Positions 16,626-25,183 of a stretch of DNA of 35,523 nucleotides are shown here, in pieces (within the stretch, counting starts at the first letter, position 1; every line of letters begins with the position of its first letter). Source of the stretch: Lachnospiraceae bacterium (lineage in GTDB: Bacteria; Bacillota; Clostridia; Lachnospirales; Lachnospiraceae); contig JALELN010000099.1 of assembly GCA_022771765.1 (NCBI GenBank), positions 1 to 35,523 on the forward strand. The letters are read 5' to 3'. Made by a program: the position numbers and the translations under genes. The notes below the pieces were generated by a model, which saw only the letters and a program-made list of their open reading frames with translations, was not told the DNA's origin and searched no databases.

Positions 16626-18386
16626 TTGAATAAGGATAAGCAGAACAATTTTAAGCGGGAAACAATAGGGAAGGTGCTGCGTTATGTGAGTGGCTATTGG
16701 TATTATCTGGCTGCGAGTATTCTGCTGGCGCTGGGAGTGGTTGTGCTGACGTTGTCAGTGCCGCTTTTAACCGGTGATGCAATTGATTGTATTGTCGGGG
16801 TGGACAAGGTGAATTTTGCCGCTTTGATAAAGATACTTCGGCTGATTGCGGCGGTTATTATCATCAATAGTATGGCGCAGTGGGCGATGGCGCGTTGCAA
16901 TAACCGGCTTACCTACAGTGTGACAAGAGATATTCGTGATGATGCGGCGGCAAAGCTGCAGCATCTTCCGTTAAAGTATCTGGACGGACATTCGCTCGGA
17001 GACATTACCAGCCGTATGATCTCGGATGTCGACCAGTTTGCCGATGGTCTGTTGCTGGGCTTCACACAGCTTTTTACCGGTGTCATTACGATATTTGGAA
17101 CGTTGTTTTTCATGCTGCGTGAAGATGCGGGGATTGCATTTGTGGTGATCGTCGTGACACCGCTGTCACTGTTTACGGCCAGCTTTATTGCAAAGAAGAC
17201 CTATCATATGTTTCAGGAACAGGCGCGTATTCGCGGGGAACAGACGGCATATATGGATGAGATGGTTCAGAATCAGAAGGTTGTTCAGGCCTACGGGCAT
17301 GAGGAAGAGACCCAGGAGGAATTTGACGAGATCAATGACCGGCTGGAGAAGTGCTCGAAAAAGGCTGTGTTTTTCTCCTCTCTGACAAATCCGAGTACCC
17401 GGTTCGTAAACAATATCGTGTATGCTGCAGTAGCGGTATTTGGTGCGTTGTCTGCAGTGGCAGGCAATCTGACGGTTGGTCAGCTCTCATGCTTTTTGAA
17501 TTATGCGAGCCAGTATACCAAGCCTTTTAATGAGATTTCCGGTGTGATTGCAGAACTTCAGAATGCGATTGCCTGTGCAGCGCGCGTTTTTGAACTGATG
17601 GAGGAACAGCCCGAGCTTGCTGAGGATACGGACGCCGTGCGGCTTTCTGATGTAGAGGGTTATGTGGATTTGGAGCATGTGTATTTTTCTTATACAGACG
17701 AACAGCGCCTTATTGAGGATTTTAACCTGCATGTGAAACCGGGACAGCGTATTGCTATTGTCGGTCCCACCGGCTGCGGGAAGACGACGCTGATCAATCT
17801 GCTCATGCGTTTTTATGATGTCAGGTCAGGTAAAATATGCGTGGATGGTACAGATATCCGCCATGTGACGCGGGAAAGTCTGCGGGAGAGCTACGGTATG
17901 GTGCTGCAGGAGACATGGCTGCATTCCGGCACGATCCGTGAAAATATCTGCATGGGAAAGCCGGATGCCACCGAGGAAGAGATGATTGCAGCGGCGAAGG
18001 CGAGCCATTGTCACAGTTTTATCAAACGGTTGCCACAGGGCTATGACACTCCGATGGGTGAGGATGGCGGAGGACTCTCCCAGGGGCAGAAACAGCTGCT
18101 TTGTATCGCGCGTGTCATGCTGTGTCTTCCGCCGATGCTTATTTTAGATGAGGCGACCAGCTCGATTGATACGCGCACGGAACTGAAGATCCAGAATGCG
18201 TTTGCGACGATGATGCAGGGAAGGACAAGCTTTATTGTGGCGCACCGGCTGTCAACGATTCAGAGTGCGGATGTGATTTTGGTTATGAAGGATGGTCATA
18301 TTATTGAGCAGGGGAATCACGATGAACTGCTTGCTGCCGGAGGCTTTTACGCCACCCTGTATAATAGTCAGTTTGTAACAATTTAG
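16626..18386 (+). CDS. ABC exporter half-transporter with catalytic ATP site (subunit 2)
   Basis: Partner of the preceding gene (586 aa). It has six predicted membrane helices and an ATPase domain with Walker A 'GPTGCGKTT', intact Walker B 'LILDEATSSID' and switch histidine 'IVAHRLST', but an altered signature 'LSQGQ'. Pairing its Walker motifs with the canonical LSGGQ of subunit 1 makes one complete ATP site; the other composite site is degenerate on both faces. The start is TTG 16626, with GGAGGTG 8 bases upstream overlapping the end of subunit 1, so the two are translationally linked. Likely exports drugs, lipids or peptides; no adjacent regulator or peptide gene indicates which. Confidence 0.93.
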   Translation: MNKDKQNNFKRETIGKVLRYVSGYWYYLAASILLALGVVVLTLSVPLLTGDAIDCIVGVDKVNFAALIKILRLIAAVIIINSMAQWAMARCNNRLTYSVTRDIRDDAAAKLQHLPLKYLDGHSLGDITSRMISDVDQFADGLLLGFTQLFTGVITIFGTLFFMLREDAGIAFVVIVVTPLSLFTASFIAKKTYHMFQEQARIRGEQTAYMDEMVQNQKVVQAYGHEEETQEEFDEINDRLEKCSKKAVFFSSLTNPSTRFVNNIVYAAVAVFGALSAVAGNLTVGQLSCFLNYASQYTKPFNEISGVIAELQNAIACAARVFELMEEQPELAEDTDAVRLSDVEGYVDLEHVYFSYTDEQRLIEDFNLHVKPGQRIAIVGPTGCGKTTLINLLMRFYDVRSGKICVDGTDIRHVTRESLRESYGMVLQETWLHSGTIRENICMGKPDATEEEMIAAAKASHCHSFIKRLPQGYDTPMGEDGGGLSQGQKQLLCIARVMLCLPPMLILDEATSSIDTRTELKIQNAFATMMQGRTSFIVAHRLSTIQSADVILVMKDGHIIEQGNHDELLAAGGFYATLYNSQFVTI

Positions 18387-18437
18387 AACAGGTCGGAGCG
18401 GTACCGCGCAGACCGTGAGAACATGATTCAGTAGTAC

Positions 18438-18473
18438 AAAAATGCCATTGCAAAGCAATTTTCATGCATTTTT
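18438..18473. repeat. Hairpin in the ABC exporter-murA gap
   Basis: AAAAATGC (18438-18445) pairs with GCATTTTT (18466-18473), with an inner ATTGC-AAA-GCAAT hairpin. The 3' T-rich arm means it might end exporter transcription, but it is symmetrical and no separate T tract follows. A KpnI-like palindrome, GCGGTACCGC, lies just before it at 18398-18407. Confidence 0.5.
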
Positions 18474-18476
18474 GCA

Positions 18477-18507
18477 ACGGATCTGTGAAGGTACTGAACA
18501 GATCCGT
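18477..18507 (+). repeat. Intergenic hairpin family, copy B (upstream of murA)
   Basis: Core CTGTGAAGGTACTGAACAG flanked by ACGGAT and ATCCGT, giving a perfect 10-bp stem. It is 91 bases after the exporter stop and ~90 bases before the first murA promoter. It shares its loop with copies A and C but has different outer stem bases. Confidence 0.75.
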
Positions 18508-18597
18508 CAGTTTGCGCATTAGACACGCACGGGCCGTGTTGCGGTGCATACTATAAACTAGAATTTCCGACAGCCGAGGCAGGCATTACTTTCCATA

Positions 18598-18626
18598 TTT
18601 ACAAAGTGGATGAAGATTGCTATAAT
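18598..18626 (+). promoter_or_regulatory. murA promoter P1 (distal)
   Basis: TTTACA (18598-18603), 17-bp spacer, TATAAT (18621-18626): a near-perfect sigma-A-type promoter ~100 bases before the murA ATG. Confidence 0.7.
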
Positions 18627-18659
18627 TGTAGGAACAGTGGGTCATTACGTGTATTTCTA

Positions 18660-18688
18660 TTGACAAACATTCGCGATGCCACTATAAT
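18660..18688 (+). promoter_or_regulatory. murA promoter P2 (proximal), consensus
   Basis: TTGACA (18660-18665), exactly 17 bp, TATAAT (18683-18688): perfect sigma-A consensus at both boxes. RNA would begin about 34 bases before the murA start codon. With P1, the two hairpins and copy B this accounts for the 342-bp gap 18387-18728. Confidence 0.85.
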
Positions 18689-18728
18689 TACGTGGTTTGT
18701 GTATGAAATTTTATTGCAGAGGTGCAAG

Positions 18729-20021
18729 ATGGAACAATATGTGATTAAGGGTGGAAACCCGTTAGTTGGAGAGGTTGAAATCGGCGGTGCAAAAAATGCT
18801 GCGCTGGCGATCCTTGCCGCGTCTATTATGGCGGATGAGACGGTCACGATTGATAATCTTCCGGATGTGCGGGACATCAATGTCCTTCTGGAAGCAATCA
18901 AGGGGATCGGGGCGATAGTAGACCGGCTCGATGCGCATACGGTGAAGATCAATGGAAGCACGATTTCCGGTATGAGTGTCGATTACGAGTATATAAAGAA
19001 GATCCGTGCTTCTTATTATCTGCTGGGAGCACTGCTCGGCAAGTACAAGAGAGCAGAGGTGGCGCTGCCCGGAGGGTGTGATATCGGAAGTCGTCCGATT
19101 GATCTGCACTTAAAAGGATTTCGTGCGCTGGGTGCTACGGTGGACATACAGCATGGTCTGATTGCGGCACAGGCAGAACATTTGAAAGGTACTCATATCT
19201 ATCTGGATAAAGTGTCAGTCGGGGCAACGATCAATATCATGATGGCGGCAGCAATGGCCGAGGGAAAGACGATCATTGAAAATGCAGCAAAGGAGCCGCA
19301 CGTTGTGGATGTGGCAAACTTCTTGAATAGTATGGGTGCAGGTATCCGAGGAGCCGGAACCGATGTGATTCGTATTGTTGGTGTGGAAAAACTGCACAAG
19401 ACCGAGTATTCGATTATTCCCGATCAGATAGAGGCAGGAACATTTATGTTTGCCGCGGCAGCGACCCGCGGAGACGTGACTGTAAAAAATGTGATTCCAA
19501 AGCATCTGGAGGCAACAACGGCAAAGCTGTTAGAGGTAGGCTGTGAGGTGGAGGAATTTGATGACGCGGTGCGCGTGGTCTGCGCAAAACGGATGCACCA
19601 CACACAGGTGACAACACTTCCGTATCCCGGATTCCCGACTGACATGCAGCCGCAGATGGCTGTAATTCTCGGAATTGCCGAGGGGACCAGCACGGTGACG
19701 GAGAGTATTTTCGAGAATCGCTTCAAGTATGTGGATGAGTTGACCCGCATGGGTGCCAATATTAAGGTGGAGAGCAACATCGCCATCATTACCGGTGTCG
19801 AGGGATATACCGGCGCAAGAGTGAGTGCTCCGGATCTGCGCGCGGGAGCAGCCCTTGTGATCGCGGGCCTGGCAGCGGAAGGCATCACCATCGTGGATGA
19901 TATATATTACGTGGAACGCGGTTATGAGCATTTTGAAGAGAAGCTTGCAAGTCTCGGTGCCCAGATCGAGAAGGTGAGCTCAGAGAAAGAAATCCAGAAA
20001 TTTACATTGAAAGTGTCATAA
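18729..20021 (+). CDS. murA: UDP-N-acetylglucosamine 1-carboxyvinyltransferase
   Basis: Transfers enolpyruvate from PEP to UDP-GlcNAc, the first committed peptidoglycan step and the fosfomycin target. The track ORF opens at 18606, but the upstream 41 codons overlap promoter P2. ATG 18729 ('MEQYVIKGGNPLVGEVEIGG', 430 aa) follows AGAGGTG and fits the family start. Lys22 ('GGAKNAA') and catalytic Cys117 ('LPGGCDIGSRP') are intact, so fosfomycin sensitivity at the target is expected. Its single-gene arrangement between two structured gaps suggests independent control. Which of the two Firmicutes MurA paralogues it is cannot be decided here. Confidence 0.95.
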   Translation: MEQYVIKGGNPLVGEVEIGGAKNAALAILAASIMADETVTIDNLPDVRDINVLLEAIKGIGAIVDRLDAHTVKINGSTISGMSVDYEYIKKIRASYYLLGALLGKYKRAEVALPGGCDIGSRPIDLHLKGFRALGATVDIQHGLIAAQAEHLKGTHIYLDKVSVGATINIMMAAAMAEGKTIIENAAKEPHVVDVANFLNSMGAGIRGAGTDVIRIVGVEKLHKTEYSIIPDQIEAGTFMFAAAATRGDVTVKNVIPKHLEATTAKLLEVGCEVEEFDDAVRVVCAKRMHHTQVTTLPYPGFPTDMQPQMAVILGIAEGTSTVTESIFENRFKYVDELTRMGANIKVESNIAIITGVEGYTGARVSAPDLRAGAALVIAGLAAEGITIVDDIYYVERGYEHFEEKLASLGAQIEKVSSEKEIQKFTLKVS

Positions 20022-20037
20022 TATGACGCATGATGAT

Positions 20038-20070
20038 AAAAACCCGTGTGGCAATGCCGCACGGGTTTTT
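20038..20070. terminator. Shared bidirectional terminator of murA and the HD-GYP gene
   Basis: AAACCCGTGTGGC / GCCGCACGGGTTT with a 3-base loop and one wobble pair, A-rich on the left and TTTTT on the right. It lies between convergent murA and the minus-strand HD-GYP gene, serving both. Confidence 0.85.
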
Positions 20071-20082
20071 GAATGTTCAAAA

Positions 20083-21249
20083 CTATACGATTGACTGTAT
20101 GTACAGTGGCGAGGATGCGAGATCAATGCAGGAACCATCGTTCAGCTGTACCAGCGGTTCGGACAGGGAATTCTGATTCAGTAAAATGATTTTTGCGGCC
20201 TGACCGTCGCTTAGAATCACGCGGTTGTTCTGATAGGTCGTTGCAATATGACGCAGGAACGTCAGCAAAAACTCGGTTTTGTATTTGTGGTAGCCGTCCC
20301 GTTCAAATTCGCGGATGACCTGGAACGGACAGAGCGGAGCGCGGTATTTGCGGGCGGCTGTCATTGCGTCGTAAACATCGGCAATAGCGACAACCATGGC
20401 AAAATCGTCTAACATGATCTCATCCACCTGCATCGGATAGCCGCTGCCATCACAACGCTCATGGTGCTGCAGGGCAGCTTTTTTGATGCGGGAATCCATT
20501 TTCAGATCCTTGATCAGGTCATATCCGGCACGGGGGTGCCAGCGAATCTGCTCAAATTCCTCGTCGGTCAGCTTCCCCTCTTTATTCAAAATCTCTGATG
20601 GGATCGTGATCTTTCCGATGTCGTGTAAAAGACCGGCAATGACAAGGTTGTCCAGATCAGAGCTGCTCCATTTCAGCCATTTGCCGAGAATTCGTGAGAT
20701 CATCGCAACATTGAGGGAATGCGAATAGACACTGTCATCGCTCGAACGCAGATTGTGAAGCATGTCAAAATACTGAATCACGGTCTGTCCCGGGGTGATC
20801 AGTGATTTGACACCCTTTAACATCTCATCGAAATCCATGGGTTTCTGCTCAAATACAAATCCTTCGAGCTGATCCCTCAGCATCTTTGTTACCATCGTTG
20901 AGTGCAGAGAATATTCCTGAAAGGATTTGCTTCGCTTGACCTTCTGTGAATAGGCAATTTCATTCTTAGGGGTCGTGATTTCGGGCTGGGGTTCTGCTTT
21001 TTGGACTTCCGGTGTTGAATGGCCGAGCTTCTGTGCCATGGCAGCCTGCAAAGCAGCCTGAATTTCCTCCTCTGTCAGAATCGAAGTCTCATCGATACAA
21101 GCTGAATCGATGCTGTAAAACTCCATGCGCGAAATTAATTGTTTGGTTAAGGTCGTTCCTGCAGGAACAAGCTCCTGCCCCCGCTTGGTTTTGACGGGCT
21201 CGGTTGTGACCATGCCCGGTTTTAAGTCAGATATCTTAATTTTCTCCAT
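20083..21249 (-). CDS. HD-GYP domain protein, probable cyclic-di-GMP phosphodiesterase
   Basis: Predicted cytoplasmic enzyme (388 aa) that hydrolyses cyclic di-GMP. The N-terminal ~55 residues ('KISDLKPGMVTTEPVKTKRG') form the small beta domain often seen before HD-GYP. A linker rich in Gln, Glu and Pro follows (~60-105), then the HD-GYP domain: 'YSHSLNVAMISRILG', the HD pair with 'LLHDIGKITIPSEILNK' (H209-D210), 'HPRAGYDLI' and 'QHHERCDGSGYP' (H262-H263, G270-Y271-P272). All expected metal ligands appear present. There is no membrane segment or receiver domain, so the input signal is unknown. The start codon coincides with the predicted transcription start (promoter entry at 21256), and no Shine-Dalgarno sequence is seen. 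Confidence 0.9.
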   Translation of the reverse strand: MEKIKISDLKPGMVTTEPVKTKRGQELVPAGTTLTKQLISRMEFYSIDSACIDETSILTEEEIQAALQAAMAQKLGHSTPEVQKAEPQPEITTPKNEIAYSQKVKRSKSFQEYSLHSTMVTKMLRDQLEGFVFEQKPMDFDEMLKGVKSLITPGQTVIQYFDMLHNLRSSDDSVYSHSLNVAMISRILGKWLKWSSSDLDNLVIAGLLHDIGKITIPSEILNKEGKLTDEEFEQIRWHPRAGYDLIKDLKMDSRIKKAALQHHERCDGSGYPMQVDEIMLDDFAMVVAIADVYDAMTAARKYRAPLCPFQVIREFERDGYHKYKTEFLLTFLRHIATTYQNNRVILSDGQAAKIILLNQNSLSEPLVQLNDGSCIDLASSPLYIQSIV

Positions 21250-21255
21250 AATTGT

Positions 21256-21283
21256 ATTATCGCATGAAAGGGAAATTTGTCAA
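21256..21283 (-). promoter_or_regulatory. Promoter of the HD-GYP gene, start codon at predicted +1
   Basis: Minus-strand TTGACA (21283-21278), 16-bp spacer, GATAAT (21261-21256). Only six bases, ACAATT, separate the -10 from the ATG at 21249, so transcription would start at or beside the A of ATG. Confidence 0.75.
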
Positions 21284-21409
21284 TAAAATAGTGGGCATGT
21301 TTTCCAAAAAAGCTGAAAAAAATAAAATATTCGGTTGAAATGTTATAAAAAGACAGATAGTTAAAGAATAAGATGGCAAAAAGAAAGTAGAAAAAGTAGA
21401 AATAGGGTG

Positions 21410-21438
21410 TTGACTTATACTGATAAATAGAGTATGGT
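21410..21438 (+). promoter_or_regulatory. metK promoter
   Basis: TTGACT (21410-21415), 17-bp spacer, TATGGT (21433-21438), about 25 bases before the SAM riboswitch. The DNA between the HD-GYP promoter and this site (21284-21409) is AT-rich with nothing else recognised. Confidence 0.6.
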
Positions 21439-21462
21439 TAGGACAAACAGCATAAAATAATA

Positions 21463-21608
21463 TCCCTTATTCAGAGTGATGGAGATACATAGGATCTGTG
21501 AAGTCACGGCAACCCCATGATTGGAAGGTGCCAACCTGAGCGAGAAATCGAACAATAAGAGGATTTGATACCGCAATCAATCCGCTTATTTCAAGTGGAT
21601 TTTTTTTA
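21463..21608 (+). ncRNA. SAM-I (S-box) riboswitch with terminator, controlling metK
   Basis: Conserved S-box elements are present in order: CTTATT (5' P1 strand), CAGAGTGATGGAG, GAAGTCACGGCAACC, GGAAGGTGCCAACCTG and AATAAG (3' P1 strand, 21554-21559). The expression platform is readable. ATCCGCTT / AAGTGGAT (21580-21600) plus a seven-T tract forms the terminator. AATAAGAGGATT (21554-21565) can instead pair with AATCCGCTTATT (21579-21590), 11 of 12 positions, as antiterminator. SAM binding stabilises P1 and so favours the terminator, shutting off metK when SAM is plentiful. Confidence 0.95.
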
Positions 21609-21665
21609 TGGCATGTTTATCTTGACTATATGTTTATTTTACGATTCCAAGGAGGAAATAAGATC

Positions 21666-22847
21666 ATGGAAAAATTATTGTTTACTTCAGAGTCAGTGAC
21701 CGAAGGACATCCCGATAAGGTATGTGACGCTGTCTCTGACGCAATTCTTGACGCTTGTATGGAGCAGGATCCGATGAGTCGTGTGGCGTGTGAGACTGCA
21801 TGCTGTACCGGTTTTGTACTCGTGACCGGCGAGATCACGACAAAGGCGCAGCTGGATATTCCGGCGATCGTTCGCCAGACGGTGAACGAGATCGGATATA
21901 ACGACGCAAAGACCGGGTTTGACGGAAATACCTGTGCAGTGATGGTTGCCCTTGACCGGCAGTCTACAGACATTGCGATGGGTGTGGATAAGGCACTGGA
22001 GGCAAAGAAGGGCGATCTTACGGATGATCTTGATACCGGAGCCGGTGATCAGGGAATGATGTTTGGTTATGCAACCAACGAGACAGAGGAGTATATGCCG
22101 TACCCGATTTCTCTGGCTCACAAGCTGGCACATCAGCTCACAAACGTGCGCAAAGACGGCACTTTGAAGTATCTGCGTCCGGACGGAAAAACACAGGTTT
22201 CCGTAGAGTATGACGAGAACGGCAAGCCGAAGCGTTTAGAGGCAGTTGTACTGTCCACCCAGCATGACGATGATGTGACCCAGGAGCAGATTCACGAGGA
22301 TATTAAAAAATATGTGTTTGATCCGGTTCTTCCCATTGAGTTGATTGATGAGAAGACAAAGTTCTTTATCAATCCGACCGGCCGTTTTGTGATCGGAGGA
22401 CCCCACGGAGACGCAGGTCTCACCGGACGCAAGATCATTGTCGACACTTATGGCGGCTATGCGCGTCACGGCGGCGGGGCATTCTCAGGAAAGGATTGCA
22501 CAAAGGTAGACCGTTCCGCGGCATATGCGGCTCGCTATGTGGCTAAGAATCTGGTTGCAGCCGGACTGGCTGATAAGTGTGAGATTCAGTTGTCTTATGC
22601 CATCGGTGTCGCACAGCCCACTTCCATCATGGTAGATACCTTTGGAACAGGAAAACTGGCAGACGACAAACTGGTTGAGATCGTGCGTGACAATTTTGAT
22701 CTGCGTCCGGCGGGAATTATCAAGATGTTAGATTTGCGCAGACCGATCTACAAGCAGACGGCAGCATACGGACATTTCGGAAGAACCGATCTGGATCTGC
22801 CCTGGGAGGCTCTTGATAAAGTCAATGTATTAAAGGCTTATTTATAA
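21666..22847 (+). CDS. metK: S-adenosylmethionine synthetase
   Basis: Makes SAM from methionine and ATP. The track ORF begins at 21630; the correct start is ATG 21666 ('[20 protein letters not shown]', 393 aa) with AGGAGG ten bases upstream. Family motifs are intact: '[12 protein letters not shown]', the signature hexapeptide 'GAGDQG' (~115-120), and the phosphate-loop '[19 protein letters not shown]' (~265-285). It stands alone between the SAM-I riboswitch and its own terminator, so product feedback through the riboswitch is the main visible control. Confidence 0.97.
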   Translation: MEKLLFTSESVTEGHPDKVCDAVSDAILDACMEQDPMSRVACETACCTGFVLVTGEITTKAQLDIPAIVRQTVNEIGYNDAKTGFDGNTCAVMVALDRQSTDIAMGVDKALEAKKGDLTDDLDTGAGDQGMMFGYATNETEEYMPYPISLAHKLAHQLTNVRKDGTLKYLRPDGKTQVSVEYDENGKPKRLEAVVLSTQHDDDVTQEQIHEDIKKYVFDPVLPIELIDEKTKFFINPTGRFVIGGPHGDAGLTGRKIIVDTYGGYARHGGGAFSGKDCTKVDRSAAYAARYVAKNLVAAGLADKCEIQLSYAIGVAQPTSIMVDTFGTGKLADDKLVEIVRDNFDLRPAGIIKMLDLRRPIYKQTAAYGHFGRTDLDLPWEALDKVNVLKAYL

Positions 22848-22881
22848 AATTTTTAGAAATGTTCAGGTGAAAACATGTTAT

Positions 22882-22914
22882 AATAGGATTGGCATAGAGA
22901 GCCAATCCTATTTT
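22882..22914 (+). terminator. Intrinsic terminator of metK
   Basis: ATAGGATTGGC / GCCAATCCTAT, a perfect 11-bp stem with a 7-base loop, extended by A-T pairs and followed by TTT, 35 bases after the stop. Confidence 0.85.
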
Positions 22915-22955
22915 GCATCACAGGAAATTCGATGGAATGACGGAGTGACCGAGGA

Positions 22956-24461
22956 ATGAAACAACGAACAAGACTTTTAATCGCTTTCTGCACAATTATT
23001 TTTGTGCCGATTGTGCTCGTGGGGGTTGCATTTTACAGCTTCCGTCACATTCAGATGAAGGAACTGCAGGAAAATTATGGCATAGAGGCAACCGATTACA
23101 CCTATCTTTTGAATACGGTGCAGCTGTTAAATCGCTATACGGAGGAAAATTTTGAGACGCTTCTGGAGTTGGCGGACACCAATCCGGAGCAGCTGGAGGA
23201 TGTGACATATCTGAAGCAGGTGGATGAGGCGCTGGCAGACAAGAATTCGTACCTTCTGGTGCGCAAGGGCGCTGATATTTATTTCCTTGGCGGAGATAAA
23301 GGATATACGGTTCCGGCCTATCTGCCGGAATATGTCGGAGGCAGCAGCGAGCAGGATCTGGGTGTCTATGTGGATAATGCGGATCATGCTCTGATCAAGC
23401 AGGTGGATTTCCTTTTTTCCGACGGCGCGGAGGGAAGTGCATTTATTATCAGTAATGTCCGGGAAATGATACCGGAGATGAAAAAGATGATTATTGATAT
23501 GGTTGTTTCCGTAGTGCTGATTTTGATTTTTACCGCCAGTATGATGGCAATCTGGATCTATAGCGGGATGATCAATCCCATCCGAAAGCTGCAGATTGCG
23601 ACTAAAAATATTATGGAGGATAATCTGGATTTTACAATAGAGGCGGAGACCAACGATGAGATCGGAGAGCTCTGCCGGAATTTTGAGGAGATGCGGAAAC
23701 GCTTAAAAGACTATTCGGAGGAGCGTTTAAATAACGAAAAGCAGAGCCGCGAGCTGATCAGCAATATTTCTCATGACCTGAAAACACCGATTACGGCCAT
23801 CCGTGGATATGTGGAAGGCATCATTGACGGTGTTGCGGATACACCGGAAAAAATGGATCACTACATCAAAACGATCTATAACAAGACGAATGAGATGACG
23901 CGTCTGGTCAATGAGTTGACGCTTTATTCACAAATCAATACAAACCGGATCCCGTATAACTTTAATAAGATCAATGTGTCGGATTATTTCAGAGATTGTG
24001 TGGAGGAACTGTCGATCGAACTGGAATCGAAAAATGTATCGCTTCAGTACATGAATTATGTGTCGGATGACGTTGTGATCATCGCTGATCCGGAGCAGCT
24101 GGGGCGCGTGATCAACAATATTATCAGTAATACGCTGAAATATCTGGATAAGCCACAGGGCTTGATCCATATGCGCATCAAGGACGTGGGGGATTTCATA
24201 CAGGTTGAGATTGAGGATAATGGGCGCGGGATTGCTGCCAAGGATTTGCCATACATTTTCGACCGCTTTTACCGGGCGGACGCGTCGCGCAATTCCGCCA
24301 CCGGCGGCAGCGGTATCGGGCTGTCCATTGTGAAAAAGATTATTGAGGATCACGGCGGAAAAATATGGGCGACTTCCAAACCCGGAATTGGTACGATCAT
24401 GTATTTCGTGATTCGCAAATATCAGGTGGCGGAGCCGTCGGTGGAAAGTACGGACGAATAG
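22956..24461 (+). CDS. Membrane sensor histidine kinase
   Basis: Two-component sensor (501 aa). Membrane helix 1 at ~8-28, an extracellular sensing region of ~150 residues with no family recognised, helix 2 at ~179-202, then a HAMP linker (~203-255). The dimerisation domain has phosphorylated His273 in 'NISHDLKTPITAIRGY'. The ATPase domain carries the N-box 'NNIISNTLKY', 'DNGRGI', 'FDRFYRAD' and 'GGSGIGLSIVKK'. The layout resembles PhoR/ResE/BaeS-class kinases. GGAG lies ten bases before the ATG. The cognate regulator follows 10 bases downstream. The signal cannot be inferred because no obvious target gene is adjacent. Confidence 0.93.
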   Translation: MKQRTRLLIAFCTIIFVPIVLVGVAFYSFRHIQMKELQENYGIEATDYTYLLNTVQLLNRYTEENFETLLELADTNPEQLEDVTYLKQVDEALADKNSYLLVRKGADIYFLGGDKGYTVPAYLPEYVGGSSEQDLGVYVDNADHALIKQVDFLFSDGAEGSAFIISNVREMIPEMKKMIIDMVVSVVLILIFTASMMAIWIYSGMINPIRKLQIATKNIMEDNLDFTIEAETNDEIGELCRNFEEMRKRLKDYSEERLNNEKQSRELISNISHDLKTPITAIRGYVEGIIDGVADTPEKMDHYIKTIYNKTNEMTRLVNELTLYSQINTNRIPYNFNKINVSDYFRDCVEELSIELESKNVSLQYMNYVSDDVVIIADPEQLGRVINNIISNTLKYLDKPQGLIHMRIKDVGDFIQVEIEDNGRGIAAKDLPYIFDRFYRADASRNSATGGSGIGLSIVKKIIEDHGGKIWATSKPGIGTIMYFVIRKYQVAEPSVESTDE

Positions 24462-24471
24462 GAGGCTTGAG

Positions 24472-25161
24472 ATGAAGAAAATACTGATTATTGAGGATGA
24501 ACCATCAATCGCAGAACTCGAAAAGGATTATCTGGAGCTGAGTAATTTTGAGGTTCAGATCGAACAGAATGGACGTGTTGGTTTGAAACGCGCACTGGAA
24601 GAAGAATTTGATATGTTTATACTCGATTTAATGTTACCCGACATGGATGGATTTGATATATGCAGGGAGATTCGGAAAGAGAAAAATGTTCCGATTCTCA
24701 TGGTGTCTGCCAAGAAGGATGACATTGATAAGATTCGTGGGCTGGGGCTTGGAGCGGACGATTATATCACCAAACCTTTTTCGCCGAGTGAGCTGGTGGC
24801 GCGTGTGAAAGCGCATCTGGCACGTTATGAGACGCTGACTTCTGCCGATTTGACGAAGAATGATGAGATCAAGATCCGGGGTATCCGGATTGACAAAACT
24901 GCGCGCCGCGTGTGGGTCAACGATGAAGAAAAAGCCTTTACGTCAAAGGAATTTGATTTGCTGACATTTCTTGCGGAAAATCCGAATCGGGTCTTTTCAA
25001 AAGAGGAATTATTTAGTACAATTTGGGAAATGGAACCGGAAGGAGATATAGCGACAGTTACGGTACACATTAAAAAGATTCGCGAAAAGATCGAATATAA
25101 TACCGCCAAACCGCAGTATATTGAAACTATATGGGGTGTGGGATACCGGTTCAAACTATAA
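24472..25161 (+). CDS. OmpR/PhoB-family response regulator
   Basis: DNA-binding partner of the upstream kinase (229 aa). Receiver domain ~1-118 with acidic pocket 'IIEDE', phosphoacceptor Asp52 in 'FILDLMLPDMDG', switch Ser in 'LMVSAKKD' and conserved Lys in 'DDYITKPFSPSEL'. A winged-helix domain follows (~130-229), ending in the typical 'YIETIWGVGYRFKL'. GGAGG lies six bases before the ATG. With the kinase and the lone receiver protein downstream it forms a three-gene signalling operon. Confidence 0.95.
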   Translation: MKKILIIEDEPSIAELEKDYLELSNFEVQIEQNGRVGLKRALEEEFDMFILDLMLPDMDGFDICREIRKEKNVPILMVSAKKDDIDKIRGLGLGADDYITKPFSPSELVARVKAHLARYETLTSADLTKNDEIKIRGIRIDKTARRVWVNDEEKAFTSKEFDLLTFLAENPNRVFSKEELFSTIWEMEPEGDIATVTVHIKKIREKIEYNTAKPQYIETIWGVGYRFKL

Positions 25162-25183
25162 TACATGACAGGAGGGATAGCGG

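Noticed and set aside
22862-22885. TATAAT upstream of the histidine kinase as its promoter
   Set aside because: No -35 at a usable distance and the motif lies in the metK terminator, which would end the RNA.
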